From Nocardiopsis alborubida (lineage in GTDB: Bacteria; Actinomycetota; Actinomycetes; Streptosporangiales; Streptosporangiaceae), in assembly GCF_012396365.1 (NCBI RefSeq), contig NZ_JAAXPG010000018.1, positions 98,717 to 162,716 of the forward strand: a stretch of DNA of 64,000 nucleotides. The letters run 5' to 3'. A program made the position numbers and the translations under genes. The notes under the pieces were generated by a model that ran no database searches, was not told where the DNA came from, and saw nothing but the letters and a program-made list of their open reading frames with translations. Shown here piece after piece: positions 50,758-59,378 of this stretch; positions within the stretch are counted from its first letter, which is position 1, and the number at the start of each line of letters is the position of its first letter.

Positions 50758-52823
50758 GCGGACCCGATACCGCCAACACGGCTGAGTCCGGCTCCTATGT
50801 CGGCGTCCAGGCGGGCCATGTGCACGACTCCGTCATTTACGTAGTGGGCCCCGACGACCCGCCTGAGCGTGATTACGAAGTCGGGCGCCGTTACCTCGCG
50901 GACGGGGTCCCGGTCAAAGCGAGGGAGCACCTGGAGCGAGCCTACGCGCGCGGATTCGACGGCCCGGAGATCCATTTCCATCGGGCTCTGGCCATCCTCA
51001 GCAAGCGCTCCTACCGGGATCTCACCAAGGAGGACCGCACGGTCCTGGGAGAGCTGTCAACACGGCGGACACCGGTAGGACGTAACGAGTGGTGGCGGGG
51101 CCTGGACATCGTCTTGGAGCTCCTGTCCTGTGTGGACGGCTCCGGTGGAGACCCTGCGGACACGATGATCCGCCTGGACGCTCTGCCCAGCGCACAGCGC
51201 GACCTGATTCTGCGCCATCTCGGTCTGGTACTCACCGGAAGTATGAAGCAGGGTGTGTGGCACCGGATCCGGGAGGGCGCCAGACTGGAGCAACGCGCCC
51301 ACGAACGGGTCGACCGGGCTTGGGTCTACTTCGAACCCGTACCCGCCGGGGCCAGGGCCAGGAGGCCCAAGCCGAAGTCCACCACCCTCCGGGATATCTT
51401 CGGAGGTCTGATCCTGGCGAGCACGTTCCTGTTCCCTGTCACGGTCGTGATGAAGTCCGCCTTGGCTCAGGGGAACCTGCCGTCGCTGGTCTCCTGCTTG
51501 GCGATGCTCGTCTTCGGGGCCGCCGCAGGTTGGCACGTCGCCTTCTGGAATCACAAGAACCGGCGCAGGCTCGCCAAGGAACAGGAGTACGGTTACCGAC
51601 GCTCGCGCACGCGTCCGCCCGAGCGCGGTTTCGCTGATCATGTGGAGCGTGCGTTCGACCACTACTTCGCCAAGTACGCCCCCGAACCGGAGAACAGGGA
51701 CGAGTGGCTGAGCCAGACCATCGGCGTACGCCGGTCTCTGCGTGATGAGATCGCCCGTGTCTACCGGGAGAGTAGCGTTCGCAACGGAGCGGTGAACTGG
51801 CTGATCCGGTTCATGGTGCGTGATGTCCGGCGGCGCTGGACCAAGGGCCTGCCGCTGGAACCTGACGAAATCCACACAGTGGGAACGGCGGCCAAAGCAC
51901 GATGCGTGATCCTGTGTCTGCTCTCGGCGGCGGCGACCATGACGGCCCTCAGCATCGCGTTCCAGGAGTCACCGGTCTCAACCGTGGGCTGTGTCCTCCT
52001 CGCCGTGATCGCCGGCAGGTTCGCGATTCCCCTGTGGTTGAGGATTCACAGTGAACACCGTCGTTACAGGGAGGAGAACTGGGAACGGGAGATTGTCCTC
52101 GCCGCGCGGGAAGCCGAGTACGAGCGGTGGAAGGGCAAGCTCAAAGCGCTGATGCCCACGGAAACGGAGATGGAAGCCTGGTTGAACGCGGATAAGACCC
52201 TGATCCTCAACGAGGCCCTGAAACACCACCGTCTGGTCTGGTCTGAGGTCACCACCCACGCTTTCCTCCCGACACCGGACCGTCCCTGCAAGTCGGCCAG
52301 CGTGCAGGGAGGCCCTTGGCGTCACTCAAAGTACGAGATCAGGGTCTTCTTGGTCACCAACGAAGGAGTGCGGGAGGCCACGGCCAAACTCGACTTCGAG
52401 CGGGCATGGTGGCACCGCAGCGAACGGGACAACTACCGTTTCGACGCGCTTTCCTCCGTCCAGGTGCAGATCAAGAGTGCACGCCGCTACACCCTGAACA
52501 TCACGCTGACCAACGGACCGGCCAAGAGCATCCCGGTGTCCGACACCCCCGTTCACGACCAAGGGGACGAGGAACCGCAGACCGAGGCATCGGATATCAA
52601 CCTCGACGCCGCCGGGTTCTCCCACACGCTCCGCATCCTCGAAGGCATGGCCGCCGAGGGGAAACCGTGGTTCGAACGCGCGACGGATCCTCCACCCGCT
52701 TTCGCGTCCGAGCACCCCGAAACCGATGCCCCTTCGGACGCGGGTGCCACCTCACCGGCACGGAACGGCAAGACCCGGCGCGATCGGTCAACGCAACCGC
52801 TCCCAGCAGCCCCCGTACCGTGA
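50754..52823 (+). CDS. Four-TM protein carrying the shared GVQAGHV motif
   Basis: 689 residues from GTG 50754, overlapping the previous stop (GTGA). Residues 14-31 (SYVGVQAGHVHDSVIYVV) nearly duplicate residues 272-288 of the nucleosidase. ~40-190 is helical and TPR-like (YEVGRRYLADGVPVKAREHLERAYARGFDGPEIHFHRALAIL); TM helices at ~211-235, 243-265, 383-402 and 409-428; a helical segment with WEREIVLAAREAEYERWKGKLKAL; a C-terminal beta-rich domain (~495-600: YEIRVFLVTNEGVREATAKLDFERAWW ... VQIKSARRYTLNITL), then a Pro-rich tail. No known enzyme motif. GC content is visibly lower than in flanking genes. A membrane partner or second effector of the PNP protein is the best guess. Confidence 0.8.
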   Translation: MSGPDTANTAESGSYVGVQAGHVHDSVIYVVGPDDPPERDYEVGRRYLADGVPVKAREHLERAYARGFDGPEIHFHRALAILSKRSYRDLTKEDRTVLGELSTRRTPVGRNEWWRGLDIVLELLSCVDGSGGDPADTMIRLDALPSAQRDLILRHLGLVLTGSMKQGVWHRIREGARLEQRAHERVDRAWVYFEPVPAGARARRPKPKSTTLRDIFGGLILASTFLFPVTVVMKSALAQGNLPSLVSCLAMLVFGAAAGWHVAFWNHKNRRRLAKEQEYGYRRSRTRPPERGFADHVERAFDHYFAKYAPEPENRDEWLSQTIGVRRSLRDEIARVYRESSVRNGAVNWLIRFMVRDVRRRWTKGLPLEPDEIHTVGTAAKARCVILCLLSAAATMTALSIAFQESPVSTVGCVLLAVIAGRFAIPLWLRIHSEHRRYREENWEREIVLAAREAEYERWKGKLKALMPTETEMEAWLNADKTLILNEALKHHRLVWSEVTTHAFLPTPDRPCKSASVQGGPWRHSKYEIRVFLVTNEGVREATAKLDFERAWWHRSERDNYRFDALSSVQVQIKSARRYTLNITLTNGPAKSIPVSDTPVHDQGDEEPQTEASDINLDAAGFSHTLRILEGMAAEGKPWFERATDPPPAFASEHPETDAPSDAGATSPARNGKTRRDRSTQPLPAAPVP

Positions 52824-52992
52824 GCCTCCGGTGCGCCCGCGCGGGTGCGCCACGGCGACGAAAGGCGTGCACCCGGAGGTTGCACATCTCCCAGCGGAAT
52901 CCGGGACCACGCGGCACAACCGGGTGAAGGCATTCCCCCACCATCCGCGGCTTCTTGCGTTCTCGCGGTTCGGAACACTTACCGGCCACAGG

Positions 52993-53072
52993 TCAATTCC
53001 CGTCACCCACTCCAAGACGAAAGCCCCTGACCAGAGTGAATACGCAGCGGTCAGGGGCTTTTGGGTTGTCGG
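52993..53072 (+). repeat. Candidate att site, right: degenerate tRNA-His 3' fragment plus terminator
   Basis: TCAATTCCCGTCACCCACTCCA corresponds to the T-loop, acceptor strand and CCA of the tRNA-His at 46782 (CACCCAC is even a perfect Watson-Crick partner of GTGGGTG), followed by the same hairpin (AAAGCCCCTGACC 53020-53032 / GGTCAGGGGCTTTT 53049-53062) and GTTGTCGG. There is no 5' tRNA half here. About 34 of 41 positions agree over the tRNA-terminator junction. Confidence 0.65.
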
Positions 53073-53097
53073 TGCGGCGGCGGGCCCGCCGTTTCGG

Positions 53098-53119
53098 CGT
53101 GATCCTGTGCTCATAGCAC
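53098..53119 (-). repeat. Third copy of the 29.4-kb dispersed repeat
   Basis: CGTGATCCTGTGCTCATAGCA is a close relative of the arms at 29386-29410 and 29449-29472. It lies just outside the right att copy, in a region (53073-53400) with no supported gene. Confidence 0.5.
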
Positions 53120-53400
53120 GGCTCGACCGTCCAGCCTCCTCGCCTCACCCTCTGCTCCGGACCCCGCCGGTGAAACAGGGCACCGCGTTGGGGATCTCCA
53201 TGGCGTCCTCGGTCCAGCCGGGCGCTCCGATTCCCCCACCGTGTCGACGGGCCCGCGCACCGCCCGTGCCTTCGGGGCCGGAGTGAGCGCGGGAGAAGGA
53301 ACCCTCCGTCAGCTGTCAGTCCGTGCGGGCCGCACTCGGCTAGCGCCGTCGCCCGCTGACGGTGGAGCGCACGGCCCCCTACGCACGAACGCCGACGGCG

Positions 53401-53450
53401 GCCCGGAACACCATCCTGTGCGGTGCCCATGCGCACAGGAGGTTCCGGGC
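53401..53450 (-). terminator. Hairpin downstream of the DNRLRE-like gene
   Basis: GCCCGGAAC...TCCTGTGCG pairs with CGCACAGGA...GTTCCGGGC (18 bp with a small internal bulge) around a GTGCCCAT loop, 100 nt past the stop of the leftward gene. Confidence 0.6.
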
Positions 53451-53549
53451 CGCGGCGGCTTTCCGGGGCAGAGCCCCCTGCCGGGCTCCACCACGGGCGC
53501 GTGCGGTATCGGGGACTGACACCTCTCTCACCGGCGCGAAGCCGTGCCG

Positions 53550-54923
53550 TCACCGCAGGCGGCCACCGTGCCCTGTGGCCGGTGCGGCGGTGGTACGGCT
53601 CCGTGGCCGCTTCCGAGCTCCGCCCACCTCACGGTGCTCCGGGAACGGCCTGCCCGACCCCCTCGGGCTGCCGCCGGTGCGCTGCCGGTGCCCAGCCGGA
53701 TGTCGCACCGGGAGAGGCGGGTGCCGTGGTCCGTCAACCTGTTCCTCGCGGTCGGTGAACCGGGAAACGGTCCCCGACCGGGTCGTGCTCGGCGGCCCCC
53801 GGACCCGGGGAGGCGCGTCCCCGTCCCGTTTCCGCTGGCCGTCCGGAGCGGTGGGACGGTCTGTCCGCTCCCCCTGCCGGGAACGGATCCGTCCACCCCC
53901 GTTCGGGAGCCGGCCAGCGGAGACGGGGCCCGGGACGCGGGCGTCATCTTCCCTGGTCCCGGGATCGGTGACACCGGAAGGAGCAAACCCCTCCACGGAT
54001 CGGTGCGGCGCGGGATCCGCCGCGTCCCGGCCATGGACGGCGGTGTCTTCCCCGGAGTCGCCCCGCAGGCCATTCGGGGAGGAGGCCGTGTCCGGGGCCC
54101 GCTGTGTGCCGTGGTCGACCACCAGCACCGGCGGATCGCCCTCAACGTCGAAGCGGCGCCAGGCCGTGGTCCCGGACTCGTCGCGTTCGCCGAGCCGGAG
54201 GTGAAGGTGGGGTTCTCCGTTGTCCACGGCCCACTGGTAGGCCCCGGTCACGTCGAACTCCACGCCGCCGGTCACGGGGCAGGCTGGCCGCCCTCCCCTG
54301 ACCCTCCGGGTGTCGAGAAGCGCGCGGGCCCGCGGCTGGTCGTTCCAGGTGGTCCCGTCGTCGAAGGGATCGACCCGGTGCAGCTGCACGAAGGAGTCGC
54401 TGCCGCAGTCGTAGGACCACACCACCTCGGTGCGCAGCACAGCGGAGTCCACGGCGGTGCCGGGGCCCGGCGCGACCGGGAACCGGAGCAGGGCCCTGCG
54501 GGTGTAGACGCGGTCCCATTCGAGGCGCCCGGTACCCACGCTGGCGTTCTCGGTGCCGCCGTGGGACCGGTCGGGAGAGGCGCGGTCCACATAGGTCCAC
54601 GCGGAGCTCTCGACCTCGGTGCGACCGCCGTCAGAGCGCCCGGGGGCGGGAGAACCAACGGCGGGAGAGCCGTCGGTGGGAGAGCCAACGGCGGCGGAGT
54701 GGTCGTCGGATCCGATCGTGTCGCCGGGTTTCCCCGCGTCCGCGGCGGCCCCGCGCGGTTCACCGCTCCGCTCCCCCGAGACGCCGTGCTCTCCGGGGAC
54801 GGACGTGCCATCGGTGGCGGCGGGGGCCTTCTCGTCGGCTGTGGCGGGAGCGACCGTCCCCAGCGCAAGGACCAGGGCATAAGCCGCCCAAGCCGCCGTC
54901 GCACGGGTCAGGGAACGACGCAT
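53550..54923 (-). CDS. Exported DNRLRE-like protein, C-terminal half doubtful
   Basis: 457 residues from ATG 54923. Signal peptide 1-~29 (TAAWAAYALVLALGTVAPATA), a Gly/Ser/Pro-rich linker, then a domain at ~105-270 (SAWTYVDRASPDRSHGGTENASVGTGRLEWDRVYTRRALLRFPV ... SFVQLHRVDPFDDGTTWNDQP ... VEFDVTGAYQWAVDNGEPHLHLRLGERDES) typical of the beta-sandwich DNRLRE repeats that precede Rhs/LamG regions in large secreted actinobacterial proteins. After VLVVDHGT (~275) the sequence becomes Arg/Pro-rich low complexity to the stop. That part reads like non-coding sequence in frame, so the gene may be a truncated or frameshifted remnant of a longer surface protein. Confidence 0.6.
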   Translation of the reverse strand: MRRSLTRATAAWAAYALVLALGTVAPATADEKAPAATDGTSVPGEHGVSGERSGEPRGAAADAGKPGDTIGSDDHSAAVGSPTDGSPAVGSPAPGRSDGGRTEVESSAWTYVDRASPDRSHGGTENASVGTGRLEWDRVYTRRALLRFPVAPGPGTAVDSAVLRTEVVWSYDCGSDSFVQLHRVDPFDDGTTWNDQPRARALLDTRRVRGGRPACPVTGGVEFDVTGAYQWAVDNGEPHLHLRLGERDESGTTAWRRFDVEGDPPVLVVDHGTQRAPDTASSPNGLRGDSGEDTAVHGRDAADPAPHRSVEGFAPSGVTDPGTREDDARVPGPVSAGRLPNGGGRIRSRQGERTDRPTAPDGQRKRDGDAPPRVRGPPSTTRSGTVSRFTDREEQVDGPRHPPLPVRHPAGHRQRTGGSPRGSGRPFPEHREVGGARKRPRSRTTAAPATGHGGRLR

Positions 54924-55481
54924 TACGGTTGGTGCCTACACATTCCAGCTACGACCGAAAAAGAATTCAGAAGAAACGTTCACAACCCGCTTCAACCACA
55001 AGGAATTTACCAAGATTCCACAGGGTCCCACAAACCCGAGAAGTATAAACGCAGACCAAAACTACGATTACTACCAGCAGAAACACGGGCACCGCCGTAA
55101 CCCACCCGAAGACGCCCGGACCCACCGGGGGTCTTTATATGACAACCAGAAAAATCCAATTCACGCCAGACCGGAAACCAGCCGTTACTCAGGACCGGCA
55201 TACGCCGGCAACAGCCCCTCACCGCGGGCCGGGGGGAGGGGCCGGGCCAATTGCGCCCGCGCGTACGGGACAGCCGGTGGACACCTCCGTGCGGCACGGG
55301 CGCTCCCCGTCCGCCCACACTCCTTCGTGGTACGCGGGACCCCGTCGGGGACCGCCTCCCGACCGCGGCACTGTGCTGGTGGTCACAGACCGGACGCACT
55401 CCCACACCCTCATCAGGACTTACCAGTGCACTGGTCAGACAGATGTATGTGTCAGTGACTCGGCTGTGGCACCATGAAGAC
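54924..55481. promoter_or_regulatory. Long divergent intergenic region with GntR-type operator
   Basis: 558 nt; 54930-55200 is unusually AT-rich for the window. A short GACCC/GGGTC hairpin followed by TTTATAT is at ~55114-55139. A perfect 14-bp palindrome ACCAGTGCACTGGT occupies 55422-55435, 46 nt before the gntR start, followed by GTCAG-AC and GTCAGTGAC elements; it is a likely autoregulatory operator of the FCD-type regulator. No ORF is supported. Confidence 0.55.
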
Positions 55482-56171
55482 GTGAACCGACAGGCCAACT
55501 TCACCCTCGCCCCCTCGTCCCTGACCGACGCGCTCTACCAGTCGCTGCGCGCTCGCATCGTCAACGGGGAGATCGCGGCTGGCGAGAAGCTCACCGAGCA
55601 CCGGATCGCCAGCGAGTACGACGTCGCGCGCCCCACCGCCAAGGCGTGTCTGGAGCGGCTCACCGCCCTCGGCCTCCTGCGCCGATCGGCCCACAAGACG
55701 GCTGTCGTCCCCGACTTCCACGCCGACGAGATCCGCGACCTCTTCTTCAGCAGGGGCACGGTGGAGAGCGCGGCGGTCACCGTCCTGGCGGCCGAGGGCC
55801 TGGTGCCCAGGGAGGCCACGGAGGCGCAGGCGCTCATCGAGGCCGCGGCCAGGGACGGCGACTTCGAGCGGCAGGTGGAGGCCGACATCGCCTTCCACAC
55901 CGCGCTGGTCTCCGGTGTCGGCAGCGAGCGGCTGAGCAGGATGCACGAGCTGATCATGGGCGAGGTGCACCTGACCATGGGCCGTTTCCAGGCGCACCGG
56001 TCCACGCAGGGCAGCACCGTGGCCCACGAGCACGCGACGATCCTCGAAGGCATCAGGGCGCAGGACCCCGAGACGGCGCGCCTGCGTCTGTCCGAGCACC
56101 TGGACCACGCGCGCGGCCGCCTCCTGTCCCTGCTGGAGGCCGGGACGCAGGAGACGGCCGGAGCCGAGTAG
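55482..56171 (+). CDS. GntR-family regulator, FCD subfamily
   Basis: 229 residues from GTG 55482; the ribosome-binding site is weak. Winged helix at ~10-75 (LTDALYQSLRARIVNGEIAAGEKLTEHRIASEYDVARPTAKACLERLTALGLLRR) and all-helical FCD effector domain (~85-215) with metal-ligand pattern D...H...H...H (DIAFHTALV, EHATILEGI, HLDHARGRL). It faces the carbohydrate-uptake operon tail to tail, only 3 nt from the permease stop, and probably controls it through the inverted repeat at 63597-63636 and an internal site near 59354. Effector likely a sugar acid or oligosaccharide derivative. Confidence 0.87.
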   Translation: MNRQANFTLAPSSLTDALYQSLRARIVNGEIAAGEKLTEHRIASEYDVARPTAKACLERLTALGLLRRSAHKTAVVPDFHADEIRDLFFSRGTVESAAVTVLAAEGLVPREATEAQALIEAAARDGDFERQVEADIAFHTALVSGVGSERLSRMHELIMGEVHLTMGRFQAHRSTQGSTVAHEHATILEGIRAQDPETARLRLSEHLDHARGRLLSLLEAGTQETAGAE

Positions 56172-56174
56172 GGC

Positions 56175-57059
56175 TCATTTGAGGCCGCTGGTGACCATCC
56201 CGCGGATCAGGTAGCGCTGCGCGAAGACGAAGAACAGGATGACCGGCAGCAGGGATACCAGGGACATCGCGAACAGCATCCCGATTCCCTGTTGGCTCTC
56301 CGAGCTGACCATGGCGCTCAGCGCGACCGGCACGGTGTACATGTCCGTCGACGTCAGGTAGATGAGCGGCGTGAAGAAGTCGTTCCACGTCCAGATGAAC
56401 GTGAAGATGGTCGTGGTCACCAGGGCGGGACGCATCAGCGGCAGGATCACGTGCCAGAAGATCCGGAAGTGCCCGGCCCCGTCGATCTCGGCGGCACGGT
56501 CGAGGTCGCGCGGGATGCCCCTGATGAACTGCACCATGAGGAAGACGAAGAACGCGTCGGTCGCCAGCAGCTTGGGGATCAGCAGCGGCAGGTAGGTGTC
56601 CACCCATCCCAGCTGGGCGAAGAAGATGTACTGCGGGATGATGAGCACGTGCATCGGCAGCATGACGGTGACGAGGGTGATCCCGAAGAAGAGGCGCCGG
56701 GCCCTGAACTCCAGCCGGGCCAGCGCGTAGGCGGCCAGTGAGCAGGAGAACAGGTTGCCCAGGATCGAGCCCACGGTCACCACGAGGGAGTTGAGGAAGA
56801 ACACCGAGAAGGGCTGGTTGAGGGCGTGCCAGCCCTCACGGAAGTTCTCGAAGGTGACCTCGGTGGGCACCAGTCCCGGCTCGGTCAGGATGAGGTGCGC
56901 CGGTTTGAAGGCGCTGACGACCATCCAGACCAGCGGGTAGACCATCACGACCAGGAACAGCAGCAGTCCGCCGTGTTTGAGGATCGCGGTCCGCGGTCGG
57001 CGGCGGCGCTGCCGCGGACGGCCGGCGCCCGCGACCGGTGGAGCGTCGGTCATGGTCAT
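56175..57059 (-). CDS. Sugar ABC transporter permease (MalG-type)
   Basis: 294 residues from ATG 57059, overlapping the previous stop by 1 nt (TGATG). Six membrane helices; the EAA coupling loop appears as DLDRAAEIDGAGHFRIFWHVILPLMRPALVT. The conserved start RTAILKHGGLLLFLVVMVYPLVWMVVSAFKP and end FVFAQRYLIRGMVTSGLK are those of CUT1-family permeases for di- and oligosaccharides. Last gene of the leftward operon. A much longer frame extends upstream over the neighbouring genes in this reading phase and is not real. Confidence 0.93.
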   Translation of the reverse strand: MTMTDAPPVAGAGRPRQRRRRPRTAILKHGGLLLFLVVMVYPLVWMVVSAFKPAHLILTEPGLVPTEVTFENFREGWHALNQPFSVFFLNSLVVTVGSILGNLFSCSLAAYALARLEFRARRLFFGITLVTVMLPMHVLIIPQYIFFAQLGWVDTYLPLLIPKLLATDAFFVFLMVQFIRGIPRDLDRAAEIDGAGHFRIFWHVILPLMRPALVTTTIFTFIWTWNDFFTPLIYLTSTDMYTVPVALSAMVSSESQQGIGMLFAMSLVSLLPVILFFVFAQRYLIRGMVTSGLK

Positions 57060-57979
57060 CAGTCGTCTCCGTAGAACACCCAGTACTTGGACAGGAAGAA
57101 GTGGACCGCCGTCACGGCGCCGATCACCAGCAGCAGCACCCAGGCCAGTGCGGAGGCGTAGCCCATGTCGAACGCCCTGAAGCCCTGCTGGTACACGTAG
57201 AGCGTGTAGAAGAGGGTGGAGTCGACCGGCCCTCCGGTACCGCCGCTGATGACGTGGGCCTGCGTGAAGGTCTGGAAGGCGCCGATGGTCTGGAGGATGA
57301 GGTTGAAGAAGATGATCGGCGTCAGTATGGGGACGGTGATGTGCCGGAACTGCCGGAGGCGTGAGGCGCCGTCGACGCGCGCCGCCTCGTAGTACTCCTC
57401 GGGGATCTGCCGGAGGCCGGCCAGGAAGATCACCATCGGTGACCCGAAGGTCCACACGTTCAGCACGATCAGGGTCGACAGGGCCGTGGACGGGTTCTGG
57501 AGCCAGCTCTGCCCCTCGATGCCCATCAGGGCGAGGGCGTCGTTGACCAGGCCCTCGTGGCCGAACACCTCGCGCCACAGGATGGCGACCGCGACGCTCG
57601 CCCCCAGGAGCGAGGGCAGGTAGAAGGCGCCGCGGTAGAACGGGAGTCCGCGCAGTCCCCGGTCGAGGATGACGGCCAGCAGGAGGGCGAACATCAGCTG
57701 GAGCGGCACCGAGACGACCACGTACCGGGCGGTGACCGAGGAGGCCGCCCAGAAGCGTTCGTCGCCGAGCATGCGCGCGAAGTTGTCCAGACCGGTGAAG
57801 GTCGGCGAGCTGAGGATGTTGTAGTCGGTGAAGGCCAGGTAGAGCGAGGCTCCCAGCGGTATGGCCGTCACCAGGCCCAGGCCCAACAGCCAGGGGGACA
57901 GGAACACGTAGGCGGCACGGCCCTGGCGCTGCCGCGGGGACGGCGCGCCGAAGCGGCGGGGGCTCACTGAGGGGGGCAC
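57059..57979 (-). CDS. Sugar ABC transporter permease (MalF/UgpA-type)
   Basis: 306 residues. Six membrane segments; EAA loop EYYEAARVDGASRLRQFRHITVPILTP. Signature AYVFLSPWLLGLGLVTAIPLGASLYLAFTDYNIL is characteristic of CUT1 permeases. Starts 3 nt after the binding-protein stop and overlaps the next permease, so the two permeases and the binding protein are translationally coupled. No ATP-binding subunit is encoded anywhere in this operon, implying use of a shared MsiK-like ATPase, as in Streptomyces. Confidence 0.93.
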   Translation of the reverse strand: MPPSVSPRRFGAPSPRQRQGRAAYVFLSPWLLGLGLVTAIPLGASLYLAFTDYNILSSPTFTGLDNFARMLGDERFWAASSVTARYVVVSVPLQLMFALLLAVILDRGLRGLPFYRGAFYLPSLLGASVAVAILWREVFGHEGLVNDALALMGIEGQSWLQNPSTALSTLIVLNVWTFGSPMVIFLAGLRQIPEEYYEAARVDGASRLRQFRHITVPILTPIIFFNLILQTIGAFQTFTQAHVISGGTGGPVDSTLFYTLYVYQQGFRAFDMGYASALAWVLLLVIGAVTAVHFFLSKYWVFYGDD

Positions 57980-57982
57980 GTC

Positions 57983-59266
57983 CTACGCCCCCCGGTCGAT
58001 GCCGGCCTGGATCTCGGCGATGAGCTCCTCGGTCACCTGCGAGACCCCGGCGTTGCCCAGGGCGACGTTCTCCGAGGCCCGCGACATGGCCTCCCTCCAG
58101 GTGCCCGTCCCGGGCGGAGCCTCGTACCGGGGGCGCTGCTGCTCGGCGCGGTCCGCCTCCACCACGGCCAGCATCTCCTTCTCGTCCTCGGAGGCGAAGT
58201 CGTAGGCCTCCGCGAGGAGGCGGGGGTTGGGCGGCGCGCCCATGGTGAGGCCGACGGTGCGCAGGAAGTCGGCGTTGTTGACGTTGAAGTCGATGAGCTT
58301 TCCCGCCGCCTCGACGTTGTCGTCGTCGATGCCCTGGTAGACGGCCAGCCGCGGGTAGTAGAGGAAGCGGTGTCCGTCGGCCGCGTCCGCGCCGACCGGC
58401 ACGGACCGCAGGCGGTACTTCCATTCGGGGAACATGGCGGCTTCGTCGATGATGTGGTTGGAGCTGCCGAAGTTGAGCAGGACCCGGTCGCCGACCGCGG
58501 AGAAGTCGGGCTGCATGCCCTCCTGCTCGCCCAGGCTCAGGACCGCCCCCTCGTCGAGGAGAACGCGCCACCACTCGAACCAGTCGCCGAGGGCCTCCGC
58601 GTCGAACCCGACGGTCCCCTCCTCGGTCCACAGGTCCTGGCCGCGCTGGCGCAGCCACGCCTCGAAGGCCATGTCCTGGTCGGGCGTGTAGGTCGCGCCC
58701 CGGCGCCCCTGCGCGTTGTTCGCGCTGTAGTCGATGAGGAACTCCGAGAGGTCCTCCCAGGTCCAGTCCTCTCCGGGCATCCGCGCGCCCTCCTCGTCGA
58801 GGAAGGTCTCGTTGTGGCGGACCACGGGGACGAAGACGCCGTGCGGCATGCTCAGGAGTTCGCCGTTGAGGGAGAAGGACTCGATGTCCTCGTCGCTGTA
58901 GTCGGAGAGGTCGAGGGTGGGGATGTCGTCGAGCCTGCGGTACAGCCCGTTGGCCTCGTAGGTCATGACCTGGGGGGAGGCGATCCAGAAGACGTCGGCG
59001 ACGTTGCGGGCCGCCATCTGCGTGGTCATGCGCTCCTGGAAGGCGGTGTACTCGGCGAACTCCGGCTCGACCGTGATGTCGGGGTTGGCCTCCTGGAACG
59101 CCTCCAGGGCCTGGTTGTAGCTCTGCTGGCGGACGGTGTTGCCCCACCAGGCGTACCGGAGGACGGTCCCCGAGCCGCTGCCGCCACAGCCCGACAGGAG
59201 CCCGGAGACCCCCATGGCGCCCATGCCGGTCAACGCGAGAAATGCGCGCCGATCGAAATCTCTCAT
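57983..59266 (-). CDS. Extracellular sugar-binding lipoprotein (Tat-type signal)
   Basis: 427 residues from ATG 59266 (AAGGGA upstream). N-terminus MRDFDRRAFLALTGMGAMGVSGLLSGCGGS combines a twin-arginine motif (DRRAFLAL) with a lipobox LSGC, so folded export followed by lipidation at the membrane surface is likely. Mature protein is a CUT1 solute-binding protein: VLRYAWWGNTVRQQSYNQALEAFQEANPDITVEPEF, DVFWIASPQVMTYEANGLYRRLDDI, PHGVFVPVVRHNETFLDEEG and the aromatic-rich MFPEWKYRLRSVPVG. Ligand probably an oligosaccharide released by the two upstream hydrolase-like proteins. Confidence 0.93.
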   Translation of the reverse strand: MRDFDRRAFLALTGMGAMGVSGLLSGCGGSGSGTVLRYAWWGNTVRQQSYNQALEAFQEANPDITVEPEFAEYTAFQERMTTQMAARNVADVFWIASPQVMTYEANGLYRRLDDIPTLDLSDYSDEDIESFSLNGELLSMPHGVFVPVVRHNETFLDEEGARMPGEDWTWEDLSEFLIDYSANNAQGRRGATYTPDQDMAFEAWLRQRGQDLWTEEGTVGFDAEALGDWFEWWRVLLDEGAVLSLGEQEGMQPDFSAVGDRVLLNFGSSNHIIDEAAMFPEWKYRLRSVPVGADAADGHRFLYYPRLAVYQGIDDDNVEAAGKLIDFNVNNADFLRTVGLTMGAPPNPRLLAEAYDFASEDEKEMLAVVEADRAEQQRPRYEAPPGTGTWREAMSRASENVALGNAGVSQVTEELIAEIQAGIDRGA

Positions 59267-59378
59267 CACGTTCCCTTCGCTGCGGGGGAGGTCACCCCAG
59301 TGAGTGTGCAGCTTCACAGGTCATGTTTCCGGCGTGGTTCTGGTAAGTCAATGATTCATGAATACTTGTTTTACAAAG
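59267..59378 (-). promoter_or_regulatory. Intercistronic region with ATTCATGAAT palindrome
   Basis: 112 nt between the second hydrolase gene and the binding-protein gene, AT-rich at 59345-59383. The perfect 10-bp palindrome ATTCATGAAT (59354-59363) and TTGACT on the leftward strand mark a possible internal promoter/operator giving extra transporter expression. Confidence 0.45.

Noticed and set aside
53544..55100. Rightward open frame of 518 codons opposite the DNRLRE-like gene
   Set aside because: Antisense to the signal peptide and beta-domain of the leftward gene, no motifs of its own.
56175..59147. Continuous leftward frame of 990 codons covering permeases and binding protein
   Set aside because: Only its last 294 codons are real (second permease, ATG 57059); upstream part is out of frame with the recognised permease and binding-protein genes.
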